NCBI GenBank assembly: GCA_021464525.1
Contig: JADRCO010000264.1
Location: forward strand, 1-40,205
Source of the DNA: Rhizophagus sp. LPA8_4_AMF
Taxonomy: Eukaryota; Glomeromycota; Glomeromycetes; Glomerales; Glomeraceae
Reading direction: 5' to 3'
Length of the DNA stretch: 40,205 bases
Made by a program: the position numbers and the translations under genes. The first letter of the stretch is position 1; every line of letters begins with the position of its first letter. Below the pieces are notes generated by a model that worked only from the letters and a program-made list of their open reading frames with translations, was not told where the DNA came from and searched no databases. Positions 12,201 through 22,300 of this stretch are shown in pieces.

Positions 12201-12907
12201 GCTTTACAACCCTCGAATTCTTTTATTTCAGAATTGCTCTTATTTTTTGAAATAATTCTTTGTTTTATAAAAGAGTTAGCAATTAACAATAATGAAATAC
12301 TTATTGAAGATTTTATTAGGCAATGGTCAAAATTATCAAGATATAATATGATGCTAACTGATATATGTGAAGAGTTTTCTGAATTTTCTCTAAAACATAT
12401 TATAGAATTATATGAATTAATCGAACAACAAGATGCTAATTTATTTAATAATACTATAACTTATTATATTGATGATAAATTTAAAATTCCAATAGAAGTA
12501 CAGATGAAGGAATCAATTAATGATTGTATAGATTATTATAATCAATCAGAGTCGAAAATTTCATCTAAAGTATTTGCCCTTACTTTAAAGAGGTTTATTT
12601 ATAGATTTTTATCAATTGATTCTAATATCGAAAATTTAAATTTAACTGAATACTTTTTGGATTTTACGTTGAATTTATGGCCAAATTATATTAAGGAAGA
12701 ATTGGTTGAAGAATTGTTTCCAACTTGTCTACTTGTATCACATGCTTATAGTTGTTATATTTTTATTAATGAAGAAATTGAGGTATGTATCTTAATAGGT
12801 TTATTAGTTTATTTTATAATTATATAATCATACTAATTTGATAATTCTGTTAACAGAAAATAAAGGAAAAACAAAATAAAGAAAAGAAATCAAAATTCAA
12901 ATTATAA
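217..12907 (+). CDS. RNF213/mysterin-like giant AAA+ protein, tandem copy 1 (spliced)
   Basis: This giant gene encodes about 3,900 residues and is related to animal RNF213 (5,207 aa in human), a dynein-like AAA+ ubiquitin ligase of the cytosol and lipid droplets. The order seen is CBM20-like domain (about residues 6-95), helical arm, P-loop SGQGKT (about 1,420), AAA3 (about 1,790-1,880), AAA4 (about 2,100-2,230), a post-AAA4 region with a LxNRFE motif, and a helical C-terminal shell with a Lys-rich tail. No RING or RZ cysteine cluster was found. Twelve GT-AG introns are inferred: 2011-2091, 3786-3876, 5768-5847, 6786-6878, 6967-7032, 7160-7237, 7395-7461, 7982-8056, 8112-8184, 8282-8363, 9438-9514, 12783-12856. 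The frame breaks twice: once at 1183-1309 (an intron or a one-base insertion) and once at an A4 run at 2979-2982, where copy 2 has A5. It may therefore be a young pseudogene or contain sequence errors. ATG 217 aligns with ATG 16319 of copy 2; ATG 226 is an alternative. Confidence 0.85.
232..501 (+). other. CBM20-type starch-binding domain, copy 1
   Basis: The first ~95 residues read FHVHLP, then VVIGDGSELGNW, then a tyrosine- and tryptophan-bearing strand (PTYWRSKDI), then IQYNYAIYIPA. The GDGSELGNW motif followed by aromatic residues is the hallmark of CBM20 domains, which bind alpha-glucans in amylases, laforin and RNF213. Its N-terminal place here matches RNF213. Binding to glycogen is inferred from the family. 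The equivalent region of copy 2 keeps the GDGxELGxW core, so the domain appears to be under constraint. Confidence 0.75.
1183..1309 (+). other. Reading-frame break in copy 1: candidate 127-base intron or one-base insertion
   Basis: The frame that starts at 217 ends at TAA 1306-1308, while the downstream coding frame (residues DDAHVLMSRSQE) is shifted by one base. A GTAAAA donor at 1183 and a TTCTAAG acceptor ending at 1309 give an intron of 127 bases, in phase 0, that restores the frame. Against this, by hand count the stretch is about 29% GC (two other introns of this gene are about 12% and 22%) and is open with coding-like residues for about 40 codons. A single extra base near 1285-1296 (around GAAACGAATTC) would also explain it. 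The same sequence is present unchanged in copy 2. Confidence 0.6.
2979..2982 (+). other. Private frameshift in copy 1 (A4 versus A5)
   Basis: The frame from 2078 reads ...RLGYLEN and then hits TGA at 2987-2989, while the adjacent frame continues as LLNIFQIECNESDQLLK. Copy 2 reads straight through this point (RLGYLEKLLKIFQIE) because its A-run at 19069-19073 has five A bases rather than four. Restoring agreement needs only one base, and the frame downstream is preserved for hundreds of codons, so the loss is recent or an error in the sequence. Confidence 0.85.
5747..6114 (+). other. AAA3 ATPase core of copy 1 (Walker A, Walker B, sensor 1)
   Basis: Walker A GEAGCGKT is split by the phase-0 intron 5768-5847 between K and T. 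Walker B is LLFDEIN at about 5986-6006 with an intact Asp-Glu, followed by TCNHLGLLADLISNR, and sensor 1 lies in ATCNPYR (about 6094-6114). These motifs and their order match AAA3 of RNF213, one of its two hydrolysis-competent modules, so this module should bind and hydrolyse ATP. The following helices contain SVSLRDVKR, also typical of the family. Confidence 0.8.
6771..7394 (+). other. AAA4 module of copy 1 with degenerate Walker B
   Basis: The P-loop GETGSSKS is assembled across intron 6786-6878. It is followed by LALHLISLNLRGSES, then the exon 7033-7159 ending in VVLLDH, then VGFAESNSSNPLKLLH and FVGLSNWHLDISKCNRA in exon 7238-7394. In RNF213 the matching Walker B is LDEVGLAE. Here the catalytic Glu is His (codon CAC, 7156-7158), while the sensor-1 Asn and the following Arg are kept. 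The module probably binds ATP but hydrolyses it poorly. The small exons are supported by identical structure in copy 2. Confidence 0.75.
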
Positions 12908-12921
12908 TAAAATTGTTAGTT

Positions 12922-13069
12922 ATACATTCTCATCCTCACGTTCAAAGTACACGTTCTCGCATTCGATCCTCTCTTTCTTACTCCTCACATTCCTATTCTT
13001 GTTCTTCACGCTCAAGTTCACATTTGTATATTTTTTACGAAGTTAGGAATTGAGGGGTACCGTATAAAT
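12922..13069. other. 148-base segment present after copy 1 and absent after copy 2
   Basis: The 3' flanks of the two giant genes align up to GTTAGTT (12915-12921) and again from AATAGGTT (13070 on). In copy 2 these two points are adjacent (about 28936-28949). The extra stretch in copy 1 is pyrimidine-rich and carries a short open frame rich in Ser, His and Arg codons on the plus strand at about 12928-13040. It is either an insertion in copy 1 or a deletion in copy 2. No clear terminal repeats or target-site duplication are visible. Confidence 0.5.
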
Positions 13070-14347
13070 AATAGGTTACAACTTAAGTAGTTCCGGTTTT
13101 AAAATTTTGCAATAATTTGATTAGAAGTACGACTTTATTAGTCTTAATGATTGATTTTTTATTCTTAAATTTATATTATATAATTATATATTCAAAATTT
13201 TGTAATCAAATTGCACATTAATAAATATTTTTTAGAATTTTTTTATTTTTAAATTTTTGTACGTTAAATTACCAAATTATAACATCGCAAAAAAGACAAC
13301 AATGCAGAATCATCATCACACTACTGCAAATTAAATTATTAAAATATAAATACTGTAAAGTGTAAACGTTGATTTTATTTACCAATTTATAGTTGTTATT
13401 TAACCATTTACTAATTAATATCACTGTGCTTATTTCGGATCTCTTTCTCCATAAGAGCTTTTTGTTCACGTGCTACTATTCCCATACATAAATCAATAGA
13501 ATTACTTTCCTCCCTAAATTTGATAATAAGTCAATGAGACTAAGAGCTGATAGAAGAGTTGACTTTTTTTAGACCTCATTTTTCAAGTAACTGTATGCTC
13601 TCTTTCATGAAGTCGTTCGAAATTCATCGGTTCCCATGATAATCGACTCATCTGATGTAATCAACGATGTAATTTACCCATCACATACACTCGACCCGAG
13701 CCCAAGCTCTAACATATATACATTTTTTTGTTTGAAAAAAAAAAAATTACATTTTCATCAAAAAAAAAAAAAAATAGGATTTTATTTAGTAATATAATTA
13801 CATTTTTTTCATTGGATCAGACACTTCGTGAACATACAGTATGGCTTAAAGATTACATAAAGATTATATGTTTTACTCAGTCCATATATAACTTTAGCAA
13901 ATTAATAAGCTAATCTAACTATTTCAATTTCTCATCAGAATACTAACTATCTTTCTTAATCTCTTGGCCATAATTGAACTACAACAAATAGAATATTATT
14001 TTATTTTTAGTGATAGGTTATAAGTAGTAATAATAATAAAAGAGAAACGTTAATTCAATAAATAGAATATACAAAATTTTAGTAACTCACAAATCAGAGT
14101 AGACTCCAGCATGTGGATATATGAATACAACACAAAATATCTACGGTCTTTGACCTGCTTCTTGGTTTTGATTTTGAAAAACGAAACAGCATTTTTGCAC
14201 GTACTGCAAAATTTCTACCGGCAATAATCCCTGAAATCGACAAATTGTAAGACATGTGACATGCATTGAAACCGCTGAATATTTTCGCTTCCATTTTCTG
14301 GTTCAAAAAAGAATCAAATTTGATTGTATGTCTTATGCAACATCGGT
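13070..14347. other. Intergenic spacer, no gene seen
   Basis: The first ~50 bases match the 3' flank of copy 2 (AATAGGTT[A/G]CAA) and are probably 3' UTR or terminator. The rest is AT-rich with A/T homopolymers near 13734-13774 and no convincing coding frame. Open frames on either strand here lack ATG starts or codon bias. Confidence 0.4.
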
Positions 14348-14562
14348 TTAAGTTACTACACGACTTTTTGAGTTTGAATGACACTGTGTAGAAGCGGTAA
14401 TTTTGACTATACAGATAAAAAGAAAAATGTTAGCAAATTCCCATAATTTATACATGATATTTTTACATTTATCATACCTTTCTTAAAACGGCCATACCAT
14501 CCTCCGTAACAATGTGATGCGTAATGACGAATTCCAATACTTTTTATTCTTGGCACGCACAT
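14348..14562 (-). CDS. Possible small two-exon gene, 47 residues, unknown
   Basis: On the minus strand an ATG at 14562 opens a basic peptide that starts MCVPRIKSIGIRHYASH and runs on through GGWYGRFKK. A good GTATGA donor at 14477 and a TGTATAG acceptor ending at 14407 define a 71-base intron, and the second exon ends at TAA 14350-14348. The exon parts are richer in G and C than the surroundings, which is why I list it. No family is recognised, and the product may be only a gene fragment. An overlapping minus-strand frame at 14094-14384 is equally possible for the 3' part. Confidence 0.22.
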
Positions 14563-14737
14563 TTTTACGGCTTTACATTTAAGATTTTGCAAACTCGCGC
14601 CTCATCACCTCATGTGATTTTACTTGTATCAAGGAGAAGCAATCAGTTTCTCTCCTAAGATAAAAGTTTAGAGGATTATTAGTAAATATGTAAATAAGTT
14701 TAATTAGGAATTCATATAATTATAATCAACTTTAGCT

Positions 14738-15660
14738 TTACCTTTTGTTACTGCTGAAGTAGTAAGACGTAGCACAGTTCAACAAGTATCGCCAGGAGGA
14801 TATAAATTCTTAATGAAACATAGAAAAGTAAAGAAGAACACTAGGTAGCTCTTTAGTAATTGCCGATGAATGACCTTCTAGATGCTTGGTTTTGTTATCT
14901 CAAATTCAAAGTTTATCAGGATAATAATCAAATCTGCCATAGAAAAGAAATTTCATCATTTTTGGAAACGGTAGAGAATGTGGGAAAGGATTAAATTAAA
15001 AAGAAGATACAAATAAATGAAACATTATTGGTTATGTGAACATAAAGGTAAAAGCAACGTAAAAATAAACCCCAAAATTGATTTTTTTTTTTATTGTTGA
15101 CGTTAATCGTTGTTTTTGATGTTATAATTCTAATTATAACTCTGATGGGCCGTTACCTTTTACGGATTCTTGAATTGGCCGTGTCTCTATTCTTGAGCTC
15201 TTCAAATGACCAATTGTTCTTGGATGATCCATTGTCAACGAACTGAAACGGATATAACAGTTGTAATTCAGCTTCTTGTTGATCTAAAACAATCTTGTGA
15301 TGAAGTGCGCACTTGATTCAATTATTGAATTTGTTGTTAATCGCCAACTATGTAATTTATGAAAATTAACAGAGTACTATAAATAGACTATCCATTGAAT
15401 TATTCAATCTATTGAAATCTGCTTATTATTATTAAAATATTATTAATAATTTCCTTAAATTCACTAAGACATGATTCGGTATATCTGCGACCATATATTT
15501 CTGAAACTGTCACTCCTGAAACTAATGTTGTTGCTGAAGTTCTTGAACCTCTAAGTTCATGATTGCGTAACGCAACGGGTTCTAAACTTTCGTTGTTTAA
15601 CTGTTACTGCTGAAAAGACTCCTGACACATTGATCGTTCGCGCTTGAAGTTCCCAACATG
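14738..15660 (+). pseudogene. Scattered coding-like fragments in the spacer, unknown origin
   Basis: Two plus-strand stretches look like remnants of coding sequence. One follows a possible acceptor at about 14736 and reads LPFVTAEVVRRSTVQQ before TAG near 14850. The other, at about 15496-15563, reads ISETVTPETNVVAEVLEPLSS before TGA, and a third piece (TVTAEKTPDTLIVRA) lies near 15600-15645. All lack ATG starts and run into stops. The recurring VTAE and VTPET wording hints at one decayed repeat-bearing protein, but I cannot name it. Confidence 0.2.
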
Positions 15661-16265
15661 ACTTTGCTGTAATATATGGCATATAAAGCAACTTTAGTAT
15701 GCAAATTTTGAAATTATGTGGATATACTATGTATTGTTCTTACCAATGAAGTTCGAAGATTGTTGTTTGTTACCGACGCTTCTTTATTAAAAGCTCTATG
15801 GCGTCGAAGAGAAAATTAGATTGTTTTAATTTCATTAAACCCTAAATTATAATTCACTTTGAGATTAAATTGTAAAATTTTTCTTGTGATAGCACTTCAT
15901 ATTAAACGATTGTAACATTTCCTAATTCTAAAAAAATTTTGTTCTGATTATATATTCGTAGTTTTGAATGAAAATACGAGTATATGTGAAATAAATGAAT
16001 AATAGTGTTTACCTTGCTATAAACTTTCACGAGAATTTACGCGTCTCAAGAGAAAAATTAACGAGATTGAATAAAACCTATTTAACGGCGCTAATTCAAA
16101 AAGCATAAATGTACTCGTAACTCTTAAATTGTAAGATTGTGTAATTATAATGCAAATCTTTGCCAAATGTAATACACTTCATGGACTTGCGTTTTTTGAA
16201 GAGGTGAAATCATTGAAAATCGAAATAGTATAATTGACACCCACAAAATGCAAACGTATTTAGAC

Positions 16266-16301
16266 ATGAATCAGTAAATAATGATTGACAAATTTTGTTA
16301 A
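16266..16301 (+). promoter_or_regulatory. Two tiny upstream ORFs before copy 2
   Basis: Directly before the copy 2 start are two ATG-to-stop frames: 16266-16277 (ATG AAT CAG TAA) and 16281-16301 (seven codons including the stop). If the transcript starts further upstream, these uORFs would reduce translation of the giant ORF at 16319. Copy 1 has no ATG in the corresponding 40 bases, so translational control might differ between the copies. Confidence 0.3.
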
Positions 16302-16318
16302 TTCTCTTAACGGAAAGT

Positions 16319-19300
16319 ATGGAACACGCGAAAGACATAATTACGAGTTTTCATGTACATTTACCAGCTTATATAGAAAATCTCGGTAATCCGATTGTCA
16401 TCGGCGATGGTAACGAGTTAGGAGAATGGAAGTATCCTGCCGTGAAACTTTACAGACCATTTCCTAAAGATAAACCTACTTATTGGGAATCTAAGGATAT
16501 TAAAATTTCAAAGAAGACCCTTTCAGAAAGGAGATCAAAAATTCACTATAATTATGCTGTTTATATTCCCGCTGCATTTTTTCGTAGAAGTGAAAAAATA
16601 ATTTATGAAGGGAATGATAATTCAGATGAACGTAACGAACGCTTAGATAAACGTTTATTAGATTTATATAAGAAGCACCAGTTTGATAAATGGATTAATG
16701 GAAATTGTTCCGAATTAGACCAATATAAAATTGGTGAGGATATACCCGATTACGCTTTTGTAGATTACATTTATAATAATGTCACATCTGACAATCTAAA
16801 AGAAAGCGTTTTAGAATATCAAGGATTATTAACCCTTCATACGAGACTCACAGTTAAATTTTCTGATTACGATTACGTTATTAGAAATTTTAGAGAAAAA
16901 CTACGAAAAGAACAAAGGTTATTTTTATGTCTTCTTTTAGGATATCATATTTCAAGACGAGATTCGTTTATATTACCAAAAAATTTTAGGCCAGAATTAT
17001 TACTTAATGTATTTATGGAATATCGAAAAAATATGTTACCTTTAAATGTCAATGGAATTATGCTTAAAGCTATTTTATGTTTGATCCAACATAATGCTTT
17101 TCAATATAAATTTGGTTGGCTCGTGATTTTTAAAATCTCAAAAGAAATTGATCCATCTTACTCATTCTTGGAAATTTTAAAAGATCTTAAATATGCTCGT
17201 CTAGACTTACAAAAGTTTTCAGAAGAAATGAAAAAAATAGAGCCTTGTATTAAAGATATTGGATATGAAAATACAGTAAAAATCGCAAAATGGTTGGTAA
17301 AATTATGCAAAGATATAGAATCACTTATCGAGGCATGGAATAATCCCCTTATAATAAATAAGCAGCTTGATAACCAAATATTGCAATGCTTTACTGAAAC
17401 GAATTCAAGAATTTATTTCTAAGGATGATGCACATGTCTTGATGAGTCGTTCTCAAGAACTTCAAGAATTTAGAGGGAGTGTTTCTGTAGCAGTTCGAAA
17501 CCAAGCTTTATCCTTACTTAAAGACCCAATGAGAGTATGGTCACATCTAAATGCCCATGGTATTGTAAAACTTCTTCAAGATGATAGTCTTAACTGGAGC
17601 AGCGAAGATATTATAACCTCCTTAGAGCTAATATCTCAGTCTCATAGCTTGAACCTATTAGATATATTTCCCGAACTTTTAGATTATTGGTTCAATAAAG
17701 GATTTTCAGATTCTAAAGAAAAAAAGATACCAAATGTTTCTAAAAACTGGTTCGAACAACTTTTAAATATAGTAGATGGTGGTAATTTAAACGAAATATT
17801 CGTGATATTCTTACAATTAGATTCTATTCATCCTTTGCTTGGATGTCGGAAAAATGTCTGGAAGAATCTAACAAATATCGTCGCGGATAAGATGAAGACG
17901 TATTCAGAATTTCAAATAATTAATGCAATAAAATTTGTATCCCAAATAAAATCACGAGAAGTAAAAGAATTATTTTCAAATATCATTAAAGAAATATTGA
18001 GCAAAACTATTCAGCAAATTAATGACCAATTGATAAATAAATTACTAATGATTTGCGATTGCAAAAGTAAATCATTGGTGATTCCAAACACGTAAGTATA
18101 CTTTATCATTATTATCATTATTTTGACAATTTAAATTTATATTTTATATTAACGTTAAATGTTAATAATGTTTAGAGTTTGCGAGGATATTATATGTCAT
18201 ATTATTACTAGATTGCAAAGCCAGCTATTACCTGAATCTGGTGACTCAGAACCGTATTCAAATGTTGTACAATCTATAAGATATAATGAGTTCTGGTTTC
18301 TCATCTTAAATGCTACTGGAAGTGTCGAAAAACTTTGTGTAAACTCGTGTATTAAAAGTCTTCAAAAGTCCATTATTAAACTTAATGGATCACTTTTAGA
18401 AAAAACGGTTAATATGCAATTACTACAACAACTTTTAGAAAATTCTGACGAAAGACTGTTTCAGTACTTTAATAATACTATAGGTAGAAATTCTACATTA
18501 GTTGTCTCTCATGACAAAATTGCAGAAATTAAAAAATTATATCTTGGCCATAAAAATCAGCTTGGTCAACTTCTCAGGTTTTATAGTGAATTTTGTTCAG
18601 TTTCTAAGGTAACAGATGTAAATATTTATATTCATGACATACAACAGCGTATGGAAAATTTTGATAAAATAAATTTAAATCAAGTATTGTTACCAGATTA
18701 TTGGACACTTCATAAGGAAGCCTTAGACAATATGCAGCATATCTATATGCTAATTCAATCTCAAAGTTTTCAAAATACCTTTGAAGTTAATTTTCAAAAA
18801 GATTCTGATGCAACAAAAGTAAATTACATAACACAAAAATTGTTACCAGTCGTTTTCATAAATTATAGTAACACGTGTAAAAAATTCGAGGCTTGGGAAA
18901 GTATTAGTTGTTCAGAAGCATTATTATTTTGGAAGAACGTTAAAAATATTAATGCGGAATTTGATATTATCGAAGAACTTGGTTCTTGTAAAAGAAATCC
19001 AAAATTAATACAAACTCTTGAATGTTTATTGAAATTTCCTCAATGGGCGGAAAGACTTGGATACTTAGAAAAACTATTGAAAATTTTTCAAATTGAGTAC
19101 AACGAAAGTGATCAATTATTGAAATCTATTTGTACCATAAATGATGACTCCTTAATGCTTGATCAAGTAATTCAATTTATTGAGAAACTTGAGAATAATT
19201 TCTCTTACAATGAAGATTATTGGAATTTAATAAAAGAGCTATCTAAGGTTGAAGATTTAATAAGGAACGTTTCTGAATACAATACAACAAATTTGTTTGA

Positions 19301-22300
19301 CGTTATTGATGACTATCCGGACGGAAATTTGGCTCAATATATTATTATTTTATCATTTACTCAAATTAAACAAATTTTATTGCCACTTATAAATAAGCAT
19401 AATATAATGAGCGTTGATGATTTTATGAAAGAATTATCGACTATTATCGAAAGGAGTTTATCATTATCGGATAATATTATTTTATGTAATAATAATAATA
19501 TGGTATTACAAAATATGTATTATAAGATTATAAATCTTGGTCAAGATACGAAAGAGAAAATTAAGAATGTTAAGAATGCTATTGATAATGGAATTTATAT
19601 TTTTGTATGTGATGAGAAAAAGGATGAGTGTATGGTTACATTAAAATATGCCTCATATATGTACAATCTTAACGATATTCTTGACATATACAAGAAAGTT
19701 TTCTTAATCACCACGGATTATATAAATGATTTCGTTGAATTTAATGATAATATTCAAAAAATAATAGAGCTTTTGACTAAATTGATGAAAAGTGGCCATT
19801 TTGATTATCAAAAGTTCGAAACAAAAATAAAAGGAGTAGAAAATATGAAAGAATTTCTTATATCCTTAAATAATGATTTGGAAAAATGGTAAATACATTA
19901 TAACTATATTTCGTTTATAATTTTTGTCATATTTAATGATTAACATTTGTGAACTTTATATAGGGATAATATAAAGAATCAAGTCCAGGAAAATTGTTGT
20001 CACTTAACATTCTTCACTGCTCATCATATTATTGCGTTCTATAACTATTTCACATCAGAGATTATCGATGAAAATAATAAAGATGTATGTAAGATGCTTA
20101 TTAAATTTGTAAACAGCAATGCTCAATTACCACCTCATAAGAAAATCAAAGAAACATCGTGTGACTCTTACGATTATTTTAGTAAAGTTGGTATTAAATT
20201 GGAAAATATTTTTAGAAATGTTCCAAAACAAAGACGTAAGATTAAAGTAATTCAACAGGAAGTAATTCTTGACGATGTTACAATTGATGGATCATTTGTT
20301 GTCGCTTATGATAACAAATTGTTAGTTCCAAACATAATAATGTCACTATACGTTAATAGTGGATATTACCCCGAATCATGGCAACTTTTATTATGTACCT
20401 CATCAACTACAATGGAAGAGCTTACAATCTTTACTAAAAGATGCTTTTTTTCTTCTGATAATGGATATAATAATAATTTATTCTGTATTGTAAATTCAGA
20501 ACTATTAAATTTTGAATTGCAATTTAATTTAGTAAACTTTATTGAAGAAATGCAATTGAAAAATACGAATAAAAATTATCTATTAGCACTTCTGTGTCAT
20601 AGGGAATTAGAAATATCTCAATATATTTTAGATCAGCATACCTTAGATGTTCAAGAGATTGGCTGTTTGGATACCAAATTAATGCAAGGAATTTATCAAG
20701 AATTATGTCCAAACGTATTATGTGTTACTTCAGATTTATCTGGTCAAGGAAAAACTGAATGGATTAAAGAATCTAGTTTCTCTAAACAAAAAATTCCGCA
20801 CAGCTTCTTAATTAGTGATGATATGAGCTTTGAATATCTTATGAATAAGCTTAAAGAATGCAAGCTCAAGGAAATAGAAAGTCTTCACATCACTATTTTA
20901 CCAATTTATTATCCAGAAAGTGTGAATCTATTCCTATTTGAACTATTAACTTTTATTATTGTCTCATATAAAGAGTTCATTATCTCTATTCCACAAAATT
21001 TCATTTATATTGAAATAGCATCATCTGTAAAACAGAATTGTCTTCCTAGTATGTTGAGATTCTTACCTTCCAAACATCTATCTTGGAATATTGAAAATTT
21101 TAAAGTTTCACAAGAAATATTTAGTCCAATTCAAGTCGTATGTAATTATTTGAATTTATGTGATTGTGAAGAAATTGATAATGAGGAAAGTTTATTTAAT
21201 ATATCAGATGTTATCAAACATCCTTTACCAGCAGAATTTTGTCGAAATCTTATTATGAGATATTTTTTCAAGGGTTATAAAAATATCTTATCATTTAGAA
21301 GCATTGAAATGTTTGTTGATGTATTGGCTGATCAATTAATTAGCTTATCATCAAATGATTATTTTACAATAAATAATCTGGAATCAAACTTTAAGGAACC
21401 AGCTGATATTAAGCCATTTACAATTAAATCGTTAATAGAAATCTCAAAAGTTTATGCAACAAAACTCATTAAAACAAAAGTGGATCGATTAGAGTCTATA
21501 AAAGATTGCTCCGATACAATTTCTCAATGGGAGAATATTAGCCATAATGCCGTATTTTTTAATTCTCAAGTATCAAATTTCTTAACTAGTACCGTATATC
21601 AAGATGGTAAAGTCTCTGATATTATTGAATTATTATTAAAAAGTCAAGTAACTAGTGATTCAAAAAATTGGGATATGGACAATTATAATATAATTTCTGC
21701 AAATAAACTTTATATTGAATCGGAAGAAATGGCTAACGAGTTAATGCAGGAATCAATGTTACGAGAATATGCTTTGTCTATTGATAATTTAGTAAAAATG
21801 GCATTAATTCTTTTAAGAGTACGCGCAAATATCCCAGTTGTCATCTGTGGTGAAACAGGATGTGGAAAGGTAAATATTGATTTGTAAAAATTGTTTTAGA
21901 ATTATTTATTAAAAAATTTTTTTCCATCGTATCATATAGACAAGTTTAATTACATACTTAGCTTTAATATCAGAAGTTCAATATCAAGTACTTAATCTTC
22001 ATGATGAGATTGATGAAGAAACTATAATGAAATTTATATCAGAAGCTTTGAATAAATCAGAAAAAGGCGAAATTTGGATATTATTTGATGAGATCAACAC
22101 ATGCAATCATTTGAATTTACTTGCAAATTTAATATCTAATAGAATTTTCCAAAATAACCCTATCCATTCAAATATTAAGCTATTCGCTACTTGTAATCCA
22201 TATCGTATTTGTGATAATACACAAAATGTTAAAAAATATGAAGAACGAAATAATCTTATATATCAGGTCAAACCACTACCTGATCAGATTTTGGACTATG

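Noticed and set aside
16295..16318. N-terminal extension of copy 2 (eight codons)
   Set aside because: It begins with TTG, not ATG. ATG 16319 aligns with the copy 1 start.
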